Positions 15,300 through 36,455 are shown, counted from the first letter of the stretch. The stretch: DNA of 64,000 nt from Limanda limanda (GCF_963576545.1 NC_083641.1:16782002-16846001), one strand, 5' to 3'. Translations and numbers: made by a program. Notes: generated by a model not told the origin, from the sequence alone.

Positions 15300-18200
15300 C
15301 TAAAACACCTTTCAGAGTGTGAAAGACCCCTTTTTTCACATTGATTCCACTGCAATAACTGCTGTGCATTTGTAACTCTCCCTTTCACCTTAACTTATAT
15401 TTTCCTTCCCTCTCTATGCTCCTGATGCAACAATTTCTTAATGGCACCTTTCCGTTATCTCGCCACAATGGTCTAATCCTTGCCTGCAAATCCTTAGTGT
15501 GGCCATGGCAACCCCAGGAATAATTCACGGGGAGAATTAGGGGAGTTGCTTTTTCTGGTATCAGTGTACCCTGAATTGCACCTCCTCTTGAGCCATTATG
15601 GCTGTGGAGCAAGATCTCTAACTGAGTTGTATTTTCTGGCTTGAGTTACTAGCTGTTACCTCTCAGGAAAAAATTGACATGTTGACGTCACTGGGGAGCA
15701 GAGGTAGCAGTAACTAGCCTCTTCATGTGAAATTAGTAACACACAAGTCTCTACTGGTTGAAGTTTGTCTATTGTGTGATGTGTGTCCACAGGGTGTGCT
15801 TGTGAGAAGGGAACAGAAAGAAAGACGCAAGCAAATGTGTCTTGTTATGCCTGTAGCAATCGTTTATATGCACCACAGTCTTACAGTATACATGATCCTG
15901 AGGCTACAGGATCATTAACATTGAAAGTACAATCCCTCTCTGCAACCTTGTCCTGGCCCATTTGTCAAAAAACTGATGATGAGGCACTTGGTTCAACAAT
16001 AGTTTGTTCTCCCCACACTCATCTTTTCCAAGGAAACAATATATTTATGTAAACCATGCTGGGGTTCTCATTTTAGAAGGTAATATGTTAGGTCATATTC
16101 TCTTTAACCCTGATAAGCAGCAGTATTTCACAGCCAATCTAGCCTAAAAGAGAAAATAATTTAATTTCTTGATTTTTTTCCCGACCATGAAATCGAATCC
16201 AAGAATCCCAAGGTGATTCATGGGTCATTGCGGACAACAAATGCACCTCAGCAAACATAAACTTTTAAAAATGGTTCCCTGTAGGTTATAGGTATATTTC
16301 ATTAACTTAATTTGACAAGTAAGTACACAGCACTTAAATTATTCTGAAAAACATAAACTAAGTAATCTTAGTTTTTTTTTAAGTGGGCTTAATTATTCTG
16401 ATCATGTCTAAATTACAAATTGCTGTAAATAATGGAACCTAACACTTATTCTTTCAGTCACTAACCCTGATTATGATTATAGGTTAGCAACAAAACCAGT
16501 ATCGCTAAGTGACTCAGTGGGTGTTGGACAGCCAGTTGTGTTATACATTTTCATGGATAATAGAGATGAGTCTGATCAGTGTGTATATAAATGTGCATGT
16601 ATGTATGTGTGTGTATATCTTATCAGATGTGTAAAAAATCCTCTTATGGTAGATAACAATGTGTATGAAGGAGTTAATGTCCTGCACTACATGGTGCATG
16701 GTAACAGGCCAATAAGGCTAACCTGGATTAAACAATCATCAAACACACGGAAATCTAAATCTTGATTAAGCACCGTTGATAATGGAAGGAAGGATTAGGA
16801 ACTTTAATCCCTAAAGGCAGGATGAAGAAATCCAGTCCTGACGAGATTTACCAGTGCTTCACCTGCTTAAACCTGTTTAAAAAAAAAAATTAGGACGGTC
16901 CTTCCAGGCAAGTAACTATGTACAAATCATCCATGTGAGACGTGTCAATGCAGAGACATACTTCACTACTAATTCGTTTCTCATTTTATTACTAATCACG
17001 TATTGATGGAGTTACTTAAAACATATGTAAAGTGACTAATTTTAATTAAGCAGAAATACATACGCATCCAAGCAACAACTAAAACCAGACATACCTGCCA
17101 TAAATCTATTGAGTGATATATTTAAACTTTGTGGTTTAAGTGTGTTGTGAAAAGGGCATTTATTATTTCAGAAATACATACAGAAAACTACTGAGTCAGT
17201 CTGGAATATAAATAGGGATTTGGAGAAATAATAACTTCATACCTTTGTTAAAACCATAAATAATATGGTGTTTTTCCTGCTCTTGACTTTTGGCCCTTAC
17301 TGTAAATACATCAATATGTAAATAATACTAATATGAGAACAAAAACCCTGTAGTGTTTAAAATTATTGACAATCTTGTAGAAATAAGCATCAAGTTGTTA
17401 TCACTGAATATTTCTGAAACCCTTAATCAATCACCTGTCTGAACATAACAGATCCCAATTGAATAACCCCCCATCTCACAACAGAAAACTCTTTCCTGCA
17501 GGAGACAATTTTCACAGCATGAAACTAAATCCTGTCAAATGTACAGCTATAATTTCCAATTCAATCCGTTAAGTATGGTTATAAAAATTGGATAAACAGC
17601 GGAAATGGGCGACGGCAAGTGGTTTCAATAGTGATGCTTTAACCCCGCAGCCTCAAAGCCACAGCCACTTTGCATATTTGTATTGATCTAAGCCCAAGAT
17701 TCTATCATTTTTTCTGTATGTGCATTCATGAGTGTGCACACACAGATGGAAATATTTTAACATAAACACCCATTCAAAAAAATACATGCATGCCTATGTG
17801 CGCACTCACACCCCGATACATATTACGAAATTTCACAGCTCGCCTGTGTTGAATTTCTTTCTGATTAAATTTCATTTACTCCAACTGGGGTTTCATCACC
17901 CAATAACAACCAGAGAAGCTGAAGCACTGATACATACTTACACCAGGCGCCGGGAGAATATCAAAGCCATCCACCTATCCTCTTTTATTTCCCCCCGTAC
18001 GGTTTCTCACTTCTTTCCTCTCTTCTCCCTTTTCTTTTACACATACCCATATCCTCACCTCCGACCTGACTCTCCACTCTCAAGTTTTTTATTCCCCTGA
18101 ATCGCTTCCTCTCGTCTCTCTCCTCTTGTTCACATTCCTCACCCGGCATAGCGGTGTCATGTAAGACACACTGCCTGGCCTAGCAGAACGACAACAGCCC

Positions 18201-18529
18201 AGAGAGGAAACGACACCATCCTCGACACTCTACATTGACAGAACATCACTTGCCAACAGTCTCCAAAGGCCTATAAACCACTTGGGCTGGAGGTATAAAA
18301 CATTGTAATAGAGAGTGGCGCACTGAGTGGGCACAGAATTGAAGTATTTATTTTTAAGATTAAACTCTTAATCAATTAATGGAAAAAAGAAGCTACTGTA
18401 CAATCGATCATCAAGTGCCGAGTTGTCATTTGTGTTATGATTGGTTGCAGACCTTTAAGATGACGGCTCTTACATTCAATCTTGACCTTCTCAATGCCAA
18501 CAGCAAGGAGGCCAATAACTCAACAATAG
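15300..18529. other. Non-coding stretch, no gene recognised
   Basis: Unique-looking sequence. A pyrimidine-rich patch lies at about 17980-18130. No coding content was identified. Confidence 0.45.
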
Positions 18530-18544
18530 CCCCCCCCCCCCCCC
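18530..18544. repeat. Poly-C run (15 nt)
   Basis: Read directly; lies immediately upstream of a LINE remnant and may be a variable-length or error-prone site. Confidence 0.95.
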
Positions 18545-19375
18545 AACCGGAAGATCTGACCATAACCTGGTTCCTCTGCCTGTGCCTGTGCAACCAGCTG
18601 TGACTCGCTCAGTGAAGAGTTGGTCCCAAGAGGCCCATGAGGCTCTAAACTAATGCTTCGAGTCAACTATGAGGGAAGAGCTCAGTGGGGGTCATGGAGA
18701 GGACATCCAAAAGCCAAAAAAAACTGTATGACGGACTAGCTTAACTTCTGTGTGGAGAACACCGCATCCACCAGGGTTGTATGGCATTTCTAGAATAACA
18801 AACCTCAAAGAGAAAACAGGGGGTTTTAGGTCAGGAAATAAGGAGGAGCTGAACGCTGTAGAGAAGGAGTTGAGAAGGAATATAAACAGGGGAAGAACAG
18901 CTAAAGGAAGAAGATGGAGGACCGGCAGCAGCAGAACAACGTCAGCGGTGTCTGGAGAGGACTGAAAAATCGTCTCCGGCCAGAAGAAGACTGACTCCCA
19001 GGGGACCAAAAGTGGGCAAATAATCTGAAACTGTTCTTCAACAAGTATCATCAGTCACCTGCCCCTTCCTCCAACCTGCCAGCGTTCTTGCAATCGCCTT
19101 TCCCAAACCACTCAGCTCACAGTTAAACCCCACCACCTTCCCCACCAGCCCACTGGAGTGATCATGAAACTGCATTTTACAAGAGGGGTCAGAGCAGATT
19201 GTATCATCTACTGTATCTACTGTGCAATATTCATTTCCGCCCGTGCAATTCTCGGCAATTCTCTGAACATATTGCTTTTACACTGTATTTATGCATTTAA
19301 AAGTATAACATGTTTACTTATTATTTACTTAGTGACGGCGCAAAAACTGCAAATGTCCCTTGTGTGTGTCTACTA
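18545..19375 (+). pseudogene. 5'-truncated, frameshifted L2/CR1-like LINE fragment
   Basis: Translations in two plus frames give the linker between endonuclease and reverse transcriptase of fish L2/CR1-like LINEs. Frame of 18750 gives FRSGNKEELNAVEKELRR and runs to about 18893. After a frameshift, the frame of 18911 gives KMEDRQQQNNVSGVWRGL (to about 18970) and, past a stop, GDQKWANNLKLFFNKY (from 19001) and a proline-rich part ending near 19150. 'wsqeahealn' with a stop near 18630 belongs to the same region upstream. No YADD-type RT core is present. The AT-rich part 19195-19375 ('ctgtgcaatattcattt') fits a LINE 3' UTR. The copy is dead, with at least three stops and one frameshift. Clade assignment is from recognition, not a search. 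Confidence 0.7.
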
Positions 19376-21852
19376 AAGAATGATCTTATCTTGGCCCTGT
19401 CAGAGGGGAAGTGGACGCAGGAAGTTGGGGGGGAAGGAGATGTGTTTAACAGAAAGTTGGACAGTGAACTAAAAATCCAACCACGGTTGGTGACACGAGA
19501 ACAGGACCATAGTTGGCGTAGGAACGAGCAGAGTAATTACGGGGAGCGAGGCTGAGGTTATTGGAAATTTTCGGTACAGCCTGTTGGTAACAGTGTCATT
19601 GAGTCTGTGTTGTGACCTCTTAGTAACTACTGTAGTACAGCCATGAAGCTTGGTGGTAATTAAATCCCCTAGAGCTGACAACAAATCATTTCGCCAGTGC
19701 TGCCTGGGCTGTGACACAATAATGAAAAGCCCTTGTTACAGCTCTGTCAAAACTTATTACAAAAATACTGTACATGAGCACCAGTACTTAAAATAAAGCC
19801 TGTGTTCCTTTTTTTTTTATATATAAAAAGTGAATATCTCATTTCGGATGATTGGCTTAACTGAACTGAATGGGCTCGCCTGTGGCCCACAGTCTTTCTC
19901 TATAAGACAGGGCTGCTGTGGGCTTATATATTTGTGTTTAAAGATAACTGCTTCGTCTGAGTCACCATAAATACAATGGAAATTGAATGAGTGGTATGAG
20001 CACAGCTGCCCATTTCCAAACAGTGTGTAGTTACTCATATAAACAGCCCACAAAGCCAGCAATGCTCAAGATGTTGGAATAACAATGGTCGGTGGCCAGG
20101 CGCCAGCTGATCTTGACCACGGCTTTCAAACATGAGGCAGCAGGACATGCACATGCTGGGAGAACACAGACGCACAAACACAATCAACACAACTGAAAAC
20201 CCTAAAAAAACACAACAGCCCCACACTGTGCTGTCAAAAAGAGAAGATGATTGTTCACTACTTTTTCTTGCATTCTTTTTACAGTCTTGCAGAAGCCTTC
20301 GCACAGTGTTTGCATACACAACACCAGTATTTTTCTATTTATTTCTTTTCAAGGAAAGTTACTGTTTACGGGGAGTTTTGGGTGTTTTGCAACCATGACT
20401 TTTGCTTCACAGCTGCTTCTTAAAATCCTTACTGGGATTTCGCTGCATGGTTGGTGCTACATTTTGTTTATGGTTCGGTATTTTGTGCAATGAGACCACA
20501 GTGCCAGTTAATAATGAGAAATGTGTGCGTACTTAACATCTATAAACCCCTCCTTAAAGCTGAGACTTGGTTTTTAGTTTAAAGTCTTTCACATTATCAC
20601 CTTTGAAAATAATAATAAATAGCCAATAGTAAACTGCAAATAATTCTGAGGCTAGTTTCTATAGATTAAAGAACCACTGCAACAGTGCAACCAATATAGT
20701 TTTTTCAGTCAATAAATACACTTTATATCAGACTATATTGAGGAAGAAATTGTTTTGAGATTTCGTCTACTACTACTGCTTTGATATGTGACCTCTACAA
20801 CACATATCGTGATTGAAAAATTCCGCTCCTGATGTGAAAGCTTGCATTGTCTGGTTAGAGGCTCAGAAAACATTAATATAATGCAATTAATCTGTACAAT
20901 AAAAGGTTTAGTGTGCAAAGGCCCCAAGTCACAATAATAACTTCCACAATTCAGAATTAGAATATTGTCTGTGCTATGTGTATTGTATGGTGCGTGGTCA
21001 GTGTGTGAGAGCATGTGTGAGCTTCCCATTTCCCAATGCTGTTCAGCCTAGAAGACATCAGGCTGCTAGAGGAGCGTTTCATCATAGGGTTCACACGTAT
21101 ACAACAAGAAACAAGAAACTTCAAATTTCTCTTTATCTTGCTTTCAATACAGAAAATGTCTGTCTAAATACAGAGAGAAAACCAATGGCAGAAATGTTTT
21201 TGTGTGGTTGTAGCACAAGTAATTGATTTCAAATGTTTAAGTGACTATAATGCAGCACTTTCTTAAGCCTTCTAATTTGCATTTTTCATTTAGAGAACAA
21301 TGAAAGTCCAGAATGTATCAGAGCGATATCCACCACCATAAAAATACTTCATACACTCCTGCTTTAGAGACACTGTGACAGCTATAAAATTGAGCATTAA
21401 AGTAATTGGAGGTTACATTATTTTTATAAGGAAAAACACTGGGAAGAAGTTGCTAGGCAACTGCTAATGCCACATCATTGATTCATTCTAAAGTCACTTT
21501 TGTTCTATCAGTACCAAAGCAGCAATGTCATCCATGCTATTCCACCTTTAGTACAGAAATAGATGATGGAACTTTGAATATAATATCGAGGGTAACGAGT
21601 GGTCATTTTCCATTTGATACATTTAAATGACAATTTATCCTGTAGTGAATGTGACCCTGCAGGAGGATAACGTGTGAATGATGGACCCATGTGCCATTTG
21701 TCTTAAAGCAAACAGGATATCCCTCTCTGGGTCAATTTGCTTGTCATCCTGTTTCCCACCAATCATTTTTGATCGTTTGAAATTTTGAAGACCCCTATTG
21801 AGTAGTTACGTGACAGGACTCAAACCCACACACATGCTGCACAGACCCATGT
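19376..21852. other. Non-coding stretch, no gene recognised
   Basis: Unique-looking AT-leaning DNA. A T-run followed by 'atatataaaaa' is at 19809-19828. No gene or identifiable repeat was found. Confidence 0.45.
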
Positions 21853-21880
21853 ACACACACACACACACACACACACACAC
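21853..21880. repeat. (AC)14 microsatellite
   Basis: Pure AC dinucleotide run read directly. Confidence 0.97.
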
Positions 21881-24800
21881 CAGCCTGACACAAGCCATAG
21901 ACTGATTGGAGGCAAGATGGACAAAGTGAAAAAGATGGCAAAGGGAAATATTAATCATTGGATTTGACATGTTTCCCCACCACCTGTCAGCCTAATGTTT
22001 GTCAGGGTTTAGAAGAGATGACAAGGCAAGGAGGGTCATGAAGGAGGCAAGCGGCTCATTATATGTGATACGCATAGGTGGGCTGCACGCATGCACATGC
22101 ACATACATAAACACGTAGCACGTACATAAACATTAACAAAAGAGCAATAGACGAGAAAGAACTGTTTATATCTGTTCATGAAACTATAAACAATTAAACA
22201 CATCAACATCTATTGTTACAAAAAAGAAAAGGATGAGTCCTGATGTTCATGCTTATGATGCAATAACAAGCGCCACAGTGAAGTGATAATGATACCAATC
22301 AAATGTCACGCAGGTTTCATGTTAACAGTTGCAAGATGTGTCAAGTTTATGAGATGATTAATTTGTGATACAATTCCTTGATTTACAATGCTAATGTTTT
22401 CGGTAAAGAAAACCAAATAGTTCATAGATGAACCATTGGGCACATTACATTTTTGATCTGATGAAAGGGTTTGATGAAAAGTCAAGGGACACACAAAAAC
22501 TACAAAAATAATATTTGTGGATTAATTTTTCAACTTCAGATCTGAACAGCCGACTTGCCATAATAAAAAAATGGAAACAGAAGCATGAACATAAATTACG
22601 GACCAAATTCCCTGATTGTGATAATCATCCCCTTTTTCTGTTATATAAGATGTGAAAAAACCAAGACGAATAGTTGATTTGTTTTTAGTTTTTCCATATA
22701 AACATGCTAACATTGTTATCAAAGGCTCTATACTGTGTCTTCTTGCGTATTGTGCACATTATTTGGTTGCATACTGGAGTGGATTTTTCCAAAAGCTAAA
22801 TGTTTTGCCAATGAAGACAGGCTTTTATAGTTGGACTAAAACGGGAGCAAGAGGAGAGAAAAATAGAGGAATCAATAGGAGCCAAGGGACCAAGTGTGTT
22901 GTGTGTTTGGCTTTGTTCTACGCATAAATGTACATGTGTGGTGCTGCCTCGGAAAATGTGTAAGCTGCATTGTGGCCCCTTGCCCCGTTTTGATCTGTCC
23001 CTTCCTACGAGATTTCAGACAAACAGGCCTTAGCCTTCTAGCTGATGCAGTTTAAGCCAAGATGAGTTGTGTGGGTGCCACCTACTCACTGCAGCTTTCT
23101 GTCTCTTAGTTCTCTTTGCCTCACGTCCACACCTCCTCACAGTCACTATTCCTGCCTTGCTTTAATATAAGTATATGTTTGGGCTATGAGGAATTTAATG
23201 CAGATTTTGTATCTCCATCCTGAATCATAGTCCTAGGGCATTAAAGAACCATCGGATTTTATATATCCATAGTTATGTAGCTTTTTTACCCAAGCTTTGA
23301 ATAGAGTAAGGATTATATGCAGTTGCGGATTCAGTGGTTAAAACGACTGATATTTGGAGATCATTTTTTAAGAGTGACTTTGCAACTGCCAAGTAAGTCT
23401 CCCCGGTTCCTGTTGGCATAAAGTTCCCAAGAGACCAAAAGCAGAGGCTGGCGTGGGTTATTTTTTCCGAGGCTGCAGGCAGGTACGCACCAGTCCCCTT
23501 GAAATGACTGGTCTGCTATTTGGATTTTATTCTGTAGCTAACCACACACAGTATTCTTCAACATGTACTTATTTCATCACTCTGAAACTGTGTTACTTAG
23601 CATATTTTATGATGCTCGTCTGTCAAGGCTCAGAAATCATTAGGTGAAATGAGATGGCAATTGACACAGACTGAAGGATGGTGGACGTGTTTGGAGAAAA
23701 TAGATTGGGGGGTTTGGCCGCCCATCAGCTATACATGCTGTAGATGTGGCACCGTTACACCACTATGAGTGTTTCGAGTTATCTTAGCTCAACATTGCAG
23801 GAATTAATGAGTTAGCATAGCTAATATGAGGCAGACTTTGTTAATTGCAAATATGCAAATCAGATACTACATCATTTTATTTGGTATACTTCATATGGAG
23901 GATTTTTGCCGCTGCAACATGACTGATAACTATTGGCAATTAGTGCTTGATTTACCACTGGTGCAGTGTAAGCCGTCTGTATGTCCAAGTAATTTGTCTA
24001 TAATAAGACCAAAGAGGGAACTCTGGGGTTACAGGCAAAAAAACATACTAGAGCACGACTGGGCTGGAACAGGAGACAGGGGGCTGAGGCTCGCTGTGCT
24101 CTACATTTTAATTGAGAACAAGTTAAGCTGCTGATTTAATCTGTGTCCCCTGTCTGCAAGCGTGTGTAAAACGCTTGTATCTTTACCATTAACGTGGCTT
24201 GCTTCATTTTGTAGATAGTGCTTACCAAGATTGGATTTATGCCTGTGTGTATATCAGTGTGTTTGTATGCATATGTCTGTTTTCTCAGTTCCAAATTCTC
24301 AAGTGGTGAACTTGCTTTGTCTACCGGCGTCTTTCCCCCCAGAGGTACAGTACCGTCACATCGTGGCGTAGGAGGCGACAGGGGGATTTACAGCAGCTGC
24401 AGCCCCTTTAGTAGATATCCCTTTACTGAAAAAATGAGCAGTGACTTGACGAAATACTTCCCTACAAGATACTTTTCTTTTGAAGCACAAAGCCAAGGGA
24501 TAGATGGTGTTTCACTCGCTCAGGGACTTGCAATATTATGTCACTGAGAAAGACCATAGAAGGTAGGGAGAAGAGGAGTTCAAATCAAATACAGTGTTGT
24601 TGCTGTAGCATATGTAGAAAAATGGTATCAGTGTGTGTGGGCTGGGGCCTGGGGAATATATTGTATTGTCATTAACAATACCAATGTTTTGCAATTAAAA
24701 TCCAATTCATCAGTGCGAGTGGGCGAGCTCATTCGTAATACAATCCTTGGCAATGAGTTCCACTGTGTATATTATATTTATCAGTAATTTTGACAACATC

Positions 24801-24927
24801 AAAAGCTGTGCCAAGAAAGGGACAGAGAGCTGGGATAATGAGATCTCAATGTCTCGGCCAAATGGCCAGTCCAACAGCCCTGACTGTCACTCAGCTCCTA
24901 AAATAAGCACTAAAGGTTCATGTCAAG
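21881..24927. other. Non-coding stretch, no gene recognised
   Basis: A short region near 22080-22130 repeats 'cacatgcacatacataaaca'-like units. No protein-coding or RNA gene identified. Confidence 0.45.
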
Positions 24928-24990
24928 GTGTGTGTGTGTGTGTGTGTGTGTGAGTGTGTGTGTATGTGGAGAGACAGAGAGAGAGAGAGC
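24928..24990. repeat. Compound GT/GA microsatellite
   Basis: A pure GT run at 24928-24952 continues through interrupted 'gagtgtgtgtgtatgtgg' into a short 'agagacagagagagagag' run. Confidence 0.95.
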
Positions 24991-27957
24991 AACAGAGGAA
25001 AACAGAGGTGTGTGCTGTTTGTCTGTGTTAGAATGGGAGATGATCAATTTGAGCAAAGGTTTGCACAGAGGGAGGGAACCAGACCCGATTCTGGCTCAGA
25101 TAAACATTGAGTCAATATGAAAATCAGTGAAGTGCTGGGAGAGGCTGCCCTGTGAACATTTTTCAAGAAACTGTAACAAAAAACATGCAAATGTGGCTTT
25201 TTCTGAACAGATAAGGCCGTCTTTTCATCAGAATTCAAAACATTCATAACACGTCATGGTTGCCACTGGTGAGGCCAAATATGGGCCATAACATAACCCT
25301 GACTGATGTCCCATAATAACTTAAGTCAAACAAATATAGCACAAATATAATCCAAATGTTAATCTCAAAGATCGTGAGCATCATCCCATTACTTTAAAAC
25401 CAAGTAAAAGTACAATTCATTCCCTGAAACATGACTGTTGACAATGTTTTCAAGAAAATGTCAATTTCTTCTGTATATAAATGTCATTCTTGTTTAATAG
25501 AGGCCAAATGTCTTACTGGGTACCCCCCAAAAACCTCTGCAAATCAAAACAGACATATTTCCTGGTGTTTAAGCATCTGCAGAAATGATGCGAGTGCAAT
25601 TTTCCCTCATTACAGCCGACAGGCATCTTGAATGTCCCATGGGGTGGTGCAGCAAAAAGAGGTGAGAGAACCATGCTCCCAGTGATCTTACCATCTGCTA
25701 CACAGGGATTGATTTCTGCAGCATCTGGCTGAATGCTTGTCTCCATTTCAATGACCTGCATCACTCCCTGGCTCTGTCTCCCTCACCCACACAATCACAT
25801 ACATACAATGTAACAGACCTATACTGATTGCATACGTATACATACACCTCCAATGTGTGTGTGTTTATTTGAATATATATTTATATTGAAGTAAAGTCCA
25901 TGGATATTGCTCTTTATAAGCATTGGGCACAATTAAACAAAAGATATATATTGCAAAATCCCATAATTTACTCCTGCATAATTTACAACCCACATGCACT
26001 TTATATAATGAATCATGCATTGAGTCGTCTTTAGAGCAGTTATATATTTAATGGGAATCCATTTGATTGATAAGCCAGTGTGCTAATGAAGATAAATGCA
26101 AAGCGACATAATTGAGTATGGTTGTATTTCCATTTACAATTGATGCATCTTCTTTCAAAATCCTCAAGCCGATTGATTAGACACACACAGATTCTGTCAT
26201 ATGATACCAAATATTATATAAAATAAACTAACACACTCTCATCCTACCAGACAAAACTTTGAATAATAAAATTGCAAAATAAATAGCTGTGAACTACAAC
26301 TCTAATAATGCTTGGGAGTATTTTTTTTATTACCAGGAATTGTTAAGTTGTCATAGATTCAGTGAGTTACACTGTTGGCCAGAACTTGAGCCAACAGTCA
26401 GTTCCTGTTTGCAGGGTGGCCATTAATGTACAGACAAGTAACCTGCAATTTATTCACTTGAAGACCTCTGGGTCATTACTGCAAAGCGAAAAAAGACTTG
26501 AAGTATGAGCCTGTGTCTAATGCTGTTCGCTGCATATACTTACATTAAATCAAAATCTCTTACACAGTCTAAGTTATGTCCAGCACAGTTCAAGAGCAGG
26601 TTAATTCTCCCACGACTATAGACTTACCATATACCAGATAACTGGTCCAATTAATATTGGACGTATGACTTAATTTGCATTAAAACTTTGGCCTTTTTTC
26701 AGACAGGGCCTTCTGATAACAGTTATTAAGTCATTAGAGATGATACCAAGTGAGAAAGGCAAGACACTGAATTATGAGTGTGAATTCATTTTGAAACGTA
26801 ACGCATATATGATAAATATGAATTCAGCGTAGTTTTAACCTATGCTGAAAGGATAATAGAACAATCTCAATGTTTTATAAAAAGAGGGCATTATGCACAT
26901 TTTACTGTGAAACTGTTTCTGCTGTGACAACCAAATGATTATCTTTGCCCATTTCTGCATGGATACATCACTGCTCTGCACGGCTTCCAAGCCTTGGCCA
27001 CATGGGACAATGGTTGAATGCTGATCTGAGGGAGCAGGGATGTAGTGTGTGGGATACCAAGTTGCCTACTGTCCATGGGTGTCCAATTGAAGTCCCGCTT
27101 CAAACACTTTGCAACCACATCATGTGGGCGTGTTTGCACATGTACTCCTCTGCATGTTGAGCTATTTATTTGTTGGTGTTGGCTACATTTACTAGCCCGC
27201 CTCATCCGAGGAACACAAGAGTGCAAGCAAAACAATCACTCGCTTGAGGTAAAGAAAGCTGGTTTGATGTGGTAACAACCAGCAACCAGCGCATAGCCTT
27301 TGAAAACAGAGCGACTGGGATTGGTTTGGATTCCACAAAGTTATACTGACTTCACAAGTATAAAATACAAAAACAAATCTGAAAATTGGAACACCAAGTA
27401 TATGAATAAAAAATGATCCATCATGATGCTGAGAAATTTCACTTAACACCATAAATCTGAATGTTGTGCTAAAAGAAATATCAGGAAATCATCTGTCATT
27501 AAGGTTCATCATCTGGGAACCATGTAGTTGTTGAGAAATTGTATTCTTGACCAAAACAGTCGTTTGACATACAGAGAAAACATGATGGCTAAAAATTATA
27601 GTCAGACTTACCCCATCTTTGAGAATAGTGTTGTCCTATTTGGAAATGTAAGACCAGTGTAAGATCTAGAGCACCCCCAAGACTAGTGCTAGCACTATGG
27701 ATAGAAATTCTAAGGGAGATATCAGTGTTTCTTTATCTGCATAATATTCATGATTTTGGTAGTAATTTTGGGGTTTACTTTGTCATATGGAATGGGGAAG
27801 ACTGGGATCGAACCATGACTCTCTAGTCAGCCACAGGTGATCCTGCCCATGTTTCTTATTCCCGACACCATTACCTCTGCCAAGGTCAAAAAAGCCTACA
27901 AATGCCTCTACTTCCAATATTAAAAGGAGAAAATTAGGTGGCCTGGTAATCATGATT
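24991..27957. other. Non-coding stretch, no gene recognised
   Basis: Unique-looking. On the minus strand at about 27806-27816 GGTTCGATCCC matches a pol III B-box, but no cloverleaf or A-box at the right spacing was found, so no tRNA is called. Confidence 0.45.
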
Positions 27958-28075
27958 TATTACCTCCACCAAGCATGTTACGTTTCAATTGATATTTGCT
28001 AAAGCCACTGAACCAATTTTATTGAACCATGTGGAGAAATTTCTGATTCCAACCCTTAATCTACATCAGCGGCAA
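27958..28075 (+). repeat. Worn 'ACCTCC(A/G)CCAAG' interspersed repeat
   Basis: 'attacctccaccaagcatg' then 'ttacgtttc' and 'ctaaagccactgaaccaatt' followed by 'atgtggagaaatttctga' resembles a very widespread animal repeat with an ACCTCCGCCAAGG start and an 'AAAACTACTGAACGGATTT' core. A better-preserved copy lies at 38345-38440 on the other strand. Confidence 0.45.
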
Positions 28076-34499
<6,424 letters not shown>

Positions 34500-34775
34500 A
34501 AGTAGGACTGGGGAAATGGACAAAATAATATCAAGATAAATATTGACAATTATCAAGATACATGTAACATCGTTTATTTTAAGTAAAAATAGATTTTTGT
34601 GAAAGTTGTGGTTTTAAACTTTTCTTTATAGACAGAGGATAGCAAACACTATAAATCATGTATATGTTATACATCCTCACTGTGCTTGTCTAATGGATAA
34701 TAATTATATCCATTTATTTTTTACTTTTGTTACATTGTATCGTGATAATTATTGCCCCAATTTAAAAACATTTCA
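34500..34775. repeat. Possible degenerate hAT-type MITE
   Basis: The left part reads 'aggactggggaaatgg' with 'ataatatcaagataaata', and the right part, reversed, reads 'attggggcaataattatcac'. This resembles the 'GGGCTGGGC..AT' ends and inner ATCACGATA palindromes of a common vertebrate MITE. Ends are too worn to define a target duplication. Confidence 0.35.
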
Positions 34776-36455
34776 ACAGCATCGTTGTGTATCCTTTGAC
34801 TAGTCTGATTGGAACACCACAGTGCGTAGCTGGGTGTCCCAGTTTAAAAAAGAGAGGACAGATTGAAATATAAAAATGAAATCAGAAATGTCACAGTCTG
34901 CGGGCACAGAATCCATTGAGGTATGTTCTTCTGAGCAGTAGACAAGTGTTACTATTACTTCGGTTGTAATCTGCTGGGTTCATGGCTTGTCCACTGTGAG
35001 CTATTAAACTGCTGCTGCATTCAACTCCAGGAGCTTCCCACTCCGATGACTGCTGACCTGAGACGTGATCAACCCAGTCCTGATTAATGGCTCTCTAAAC
35101 CTCCGTGGAGGCAATCACACTCAGAAGGCCTCGGCCAAACTGTAACAAATGGAACATTCAGCAATCATCCTTTATTGCATCAATAACCTCAGTTATCGAT
35201 TGATCGGCATTAAAACTTTAGAGGAGCAACATGCTTTAATTGCTGTTGTGTGACACATTGTTATTGCACATCTGAGCCCCTGAAAAAATGGGCTTTCAAT
35301 ACATTTTACAAAGCTGGGCTCAGAGTAAGAAGATCTAAAGATATTACACAAGGTAACAACGGGTTTCCATGGTGATCTGCATGTGCAGAGGCAAGCCGTG
35401 AGTGGTGACATTAAGAAATTGAACTTTTACGAAAGTAGCACAATACTTAAATTGGTTTATTCACTTAAAGCTGAGGTGGTAGCTCCCCCTCCTTTTTATC
35501 TCTCCATGGAAGTGTTATGGCTCATTTGGACTGAGAGGGAGTGACTTGTCTCTGTCTAAACGGCCTGGTGCTGGTGGTGCTGGTGGTGGAGGTGCGGGTG
35601 TATTTCAGGGAAAGAGGCAAATATTGCCCTCATCAATCTAATGCCTGTCCCCTTGAGGTAATCATTTCCACAGAGCAACATGGCATCTCATTAGACTGAT
35701 TTGCTCTCAGTGTCGGTCGGGCCTCAGACACCTTCACGACAAAAACTCTGGCGTGAAAGAACGCACACACTTAGATTATTAGACAACCTGATGGCACAGG
35801 CTCTCACACCTACGGTACATTGGCATAATTGGTCAAGTGTTGTTGTTTTCTATTTTCCAGGAGCGTTTCATCGAAGTATGCGATGACATGCATAAAGTCA
35901 TCCTAGTTAATATAAAGGATATCAAAGATGTGAATTTACTTTTAAGATACTGAGGTCAACAAACTAGAAATTTGAGACGTAAGATTCAATTATTTTCTTT
36001 AAAATTACCATGAAAACGTCCTGAGGGATTCCGAGCACGTGGTCAGCACTTACAGGTGTGATCTCACCCATATGTGTCCTTCAAGGCGTCCTGGGCCTGG
36101 GCGACAAATGAAGGAGCATCAACACAGCAGATATCCTCCAAAAGTTTCCCTATGTAAAAAGATATTCTTTACGATTGTCAGTGTCCATACGTTGATTTGT
36201 TTCTTGTCACAGGCATCAACACTGATCTCCCCATAACTCATTACTTTAGGGTAAAATATTTATTTGTTATGGACCTCACTTCACACTCTCTCTTTCTCTT
36301 TCTCTCTCTCTCCCTCACTCTCTCTCTCTCCATACATATATGGTAAATATATCTAACTGTCCCACTTACGCCTACACACAACTATACAGTCATACTGGCA
36401 AAAAACATCTTGTCCATTGTTTGGTCATCACACGTTATATATATAATTATTTCCA
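34776..36455. other. Non-coding stretch; short TC-rich run at 36283-36332
   Basis: No gene recognised. The TC-rich segment is an interrupted (TC)n microsatellite. Confidence 0.45.

Noticed and set aside
27614..27637. 24-bp microexon-like segment on the minus strand
   Set aside because: AG and GTAAGT flank it, but the acceptor tract is poor and such pairs arise often by chance.
27800..27860. tRNA-like B-box on the minus strand
   Set aside because: GGTTCGATCCC is present but no A-box or cloverleaf could be drawn.
35610..35660. Segment between TTTCAG and GTAATC on the plus strand
   Set aside because: No polypyrimidine tract upstream; purine/GT-rich instead.
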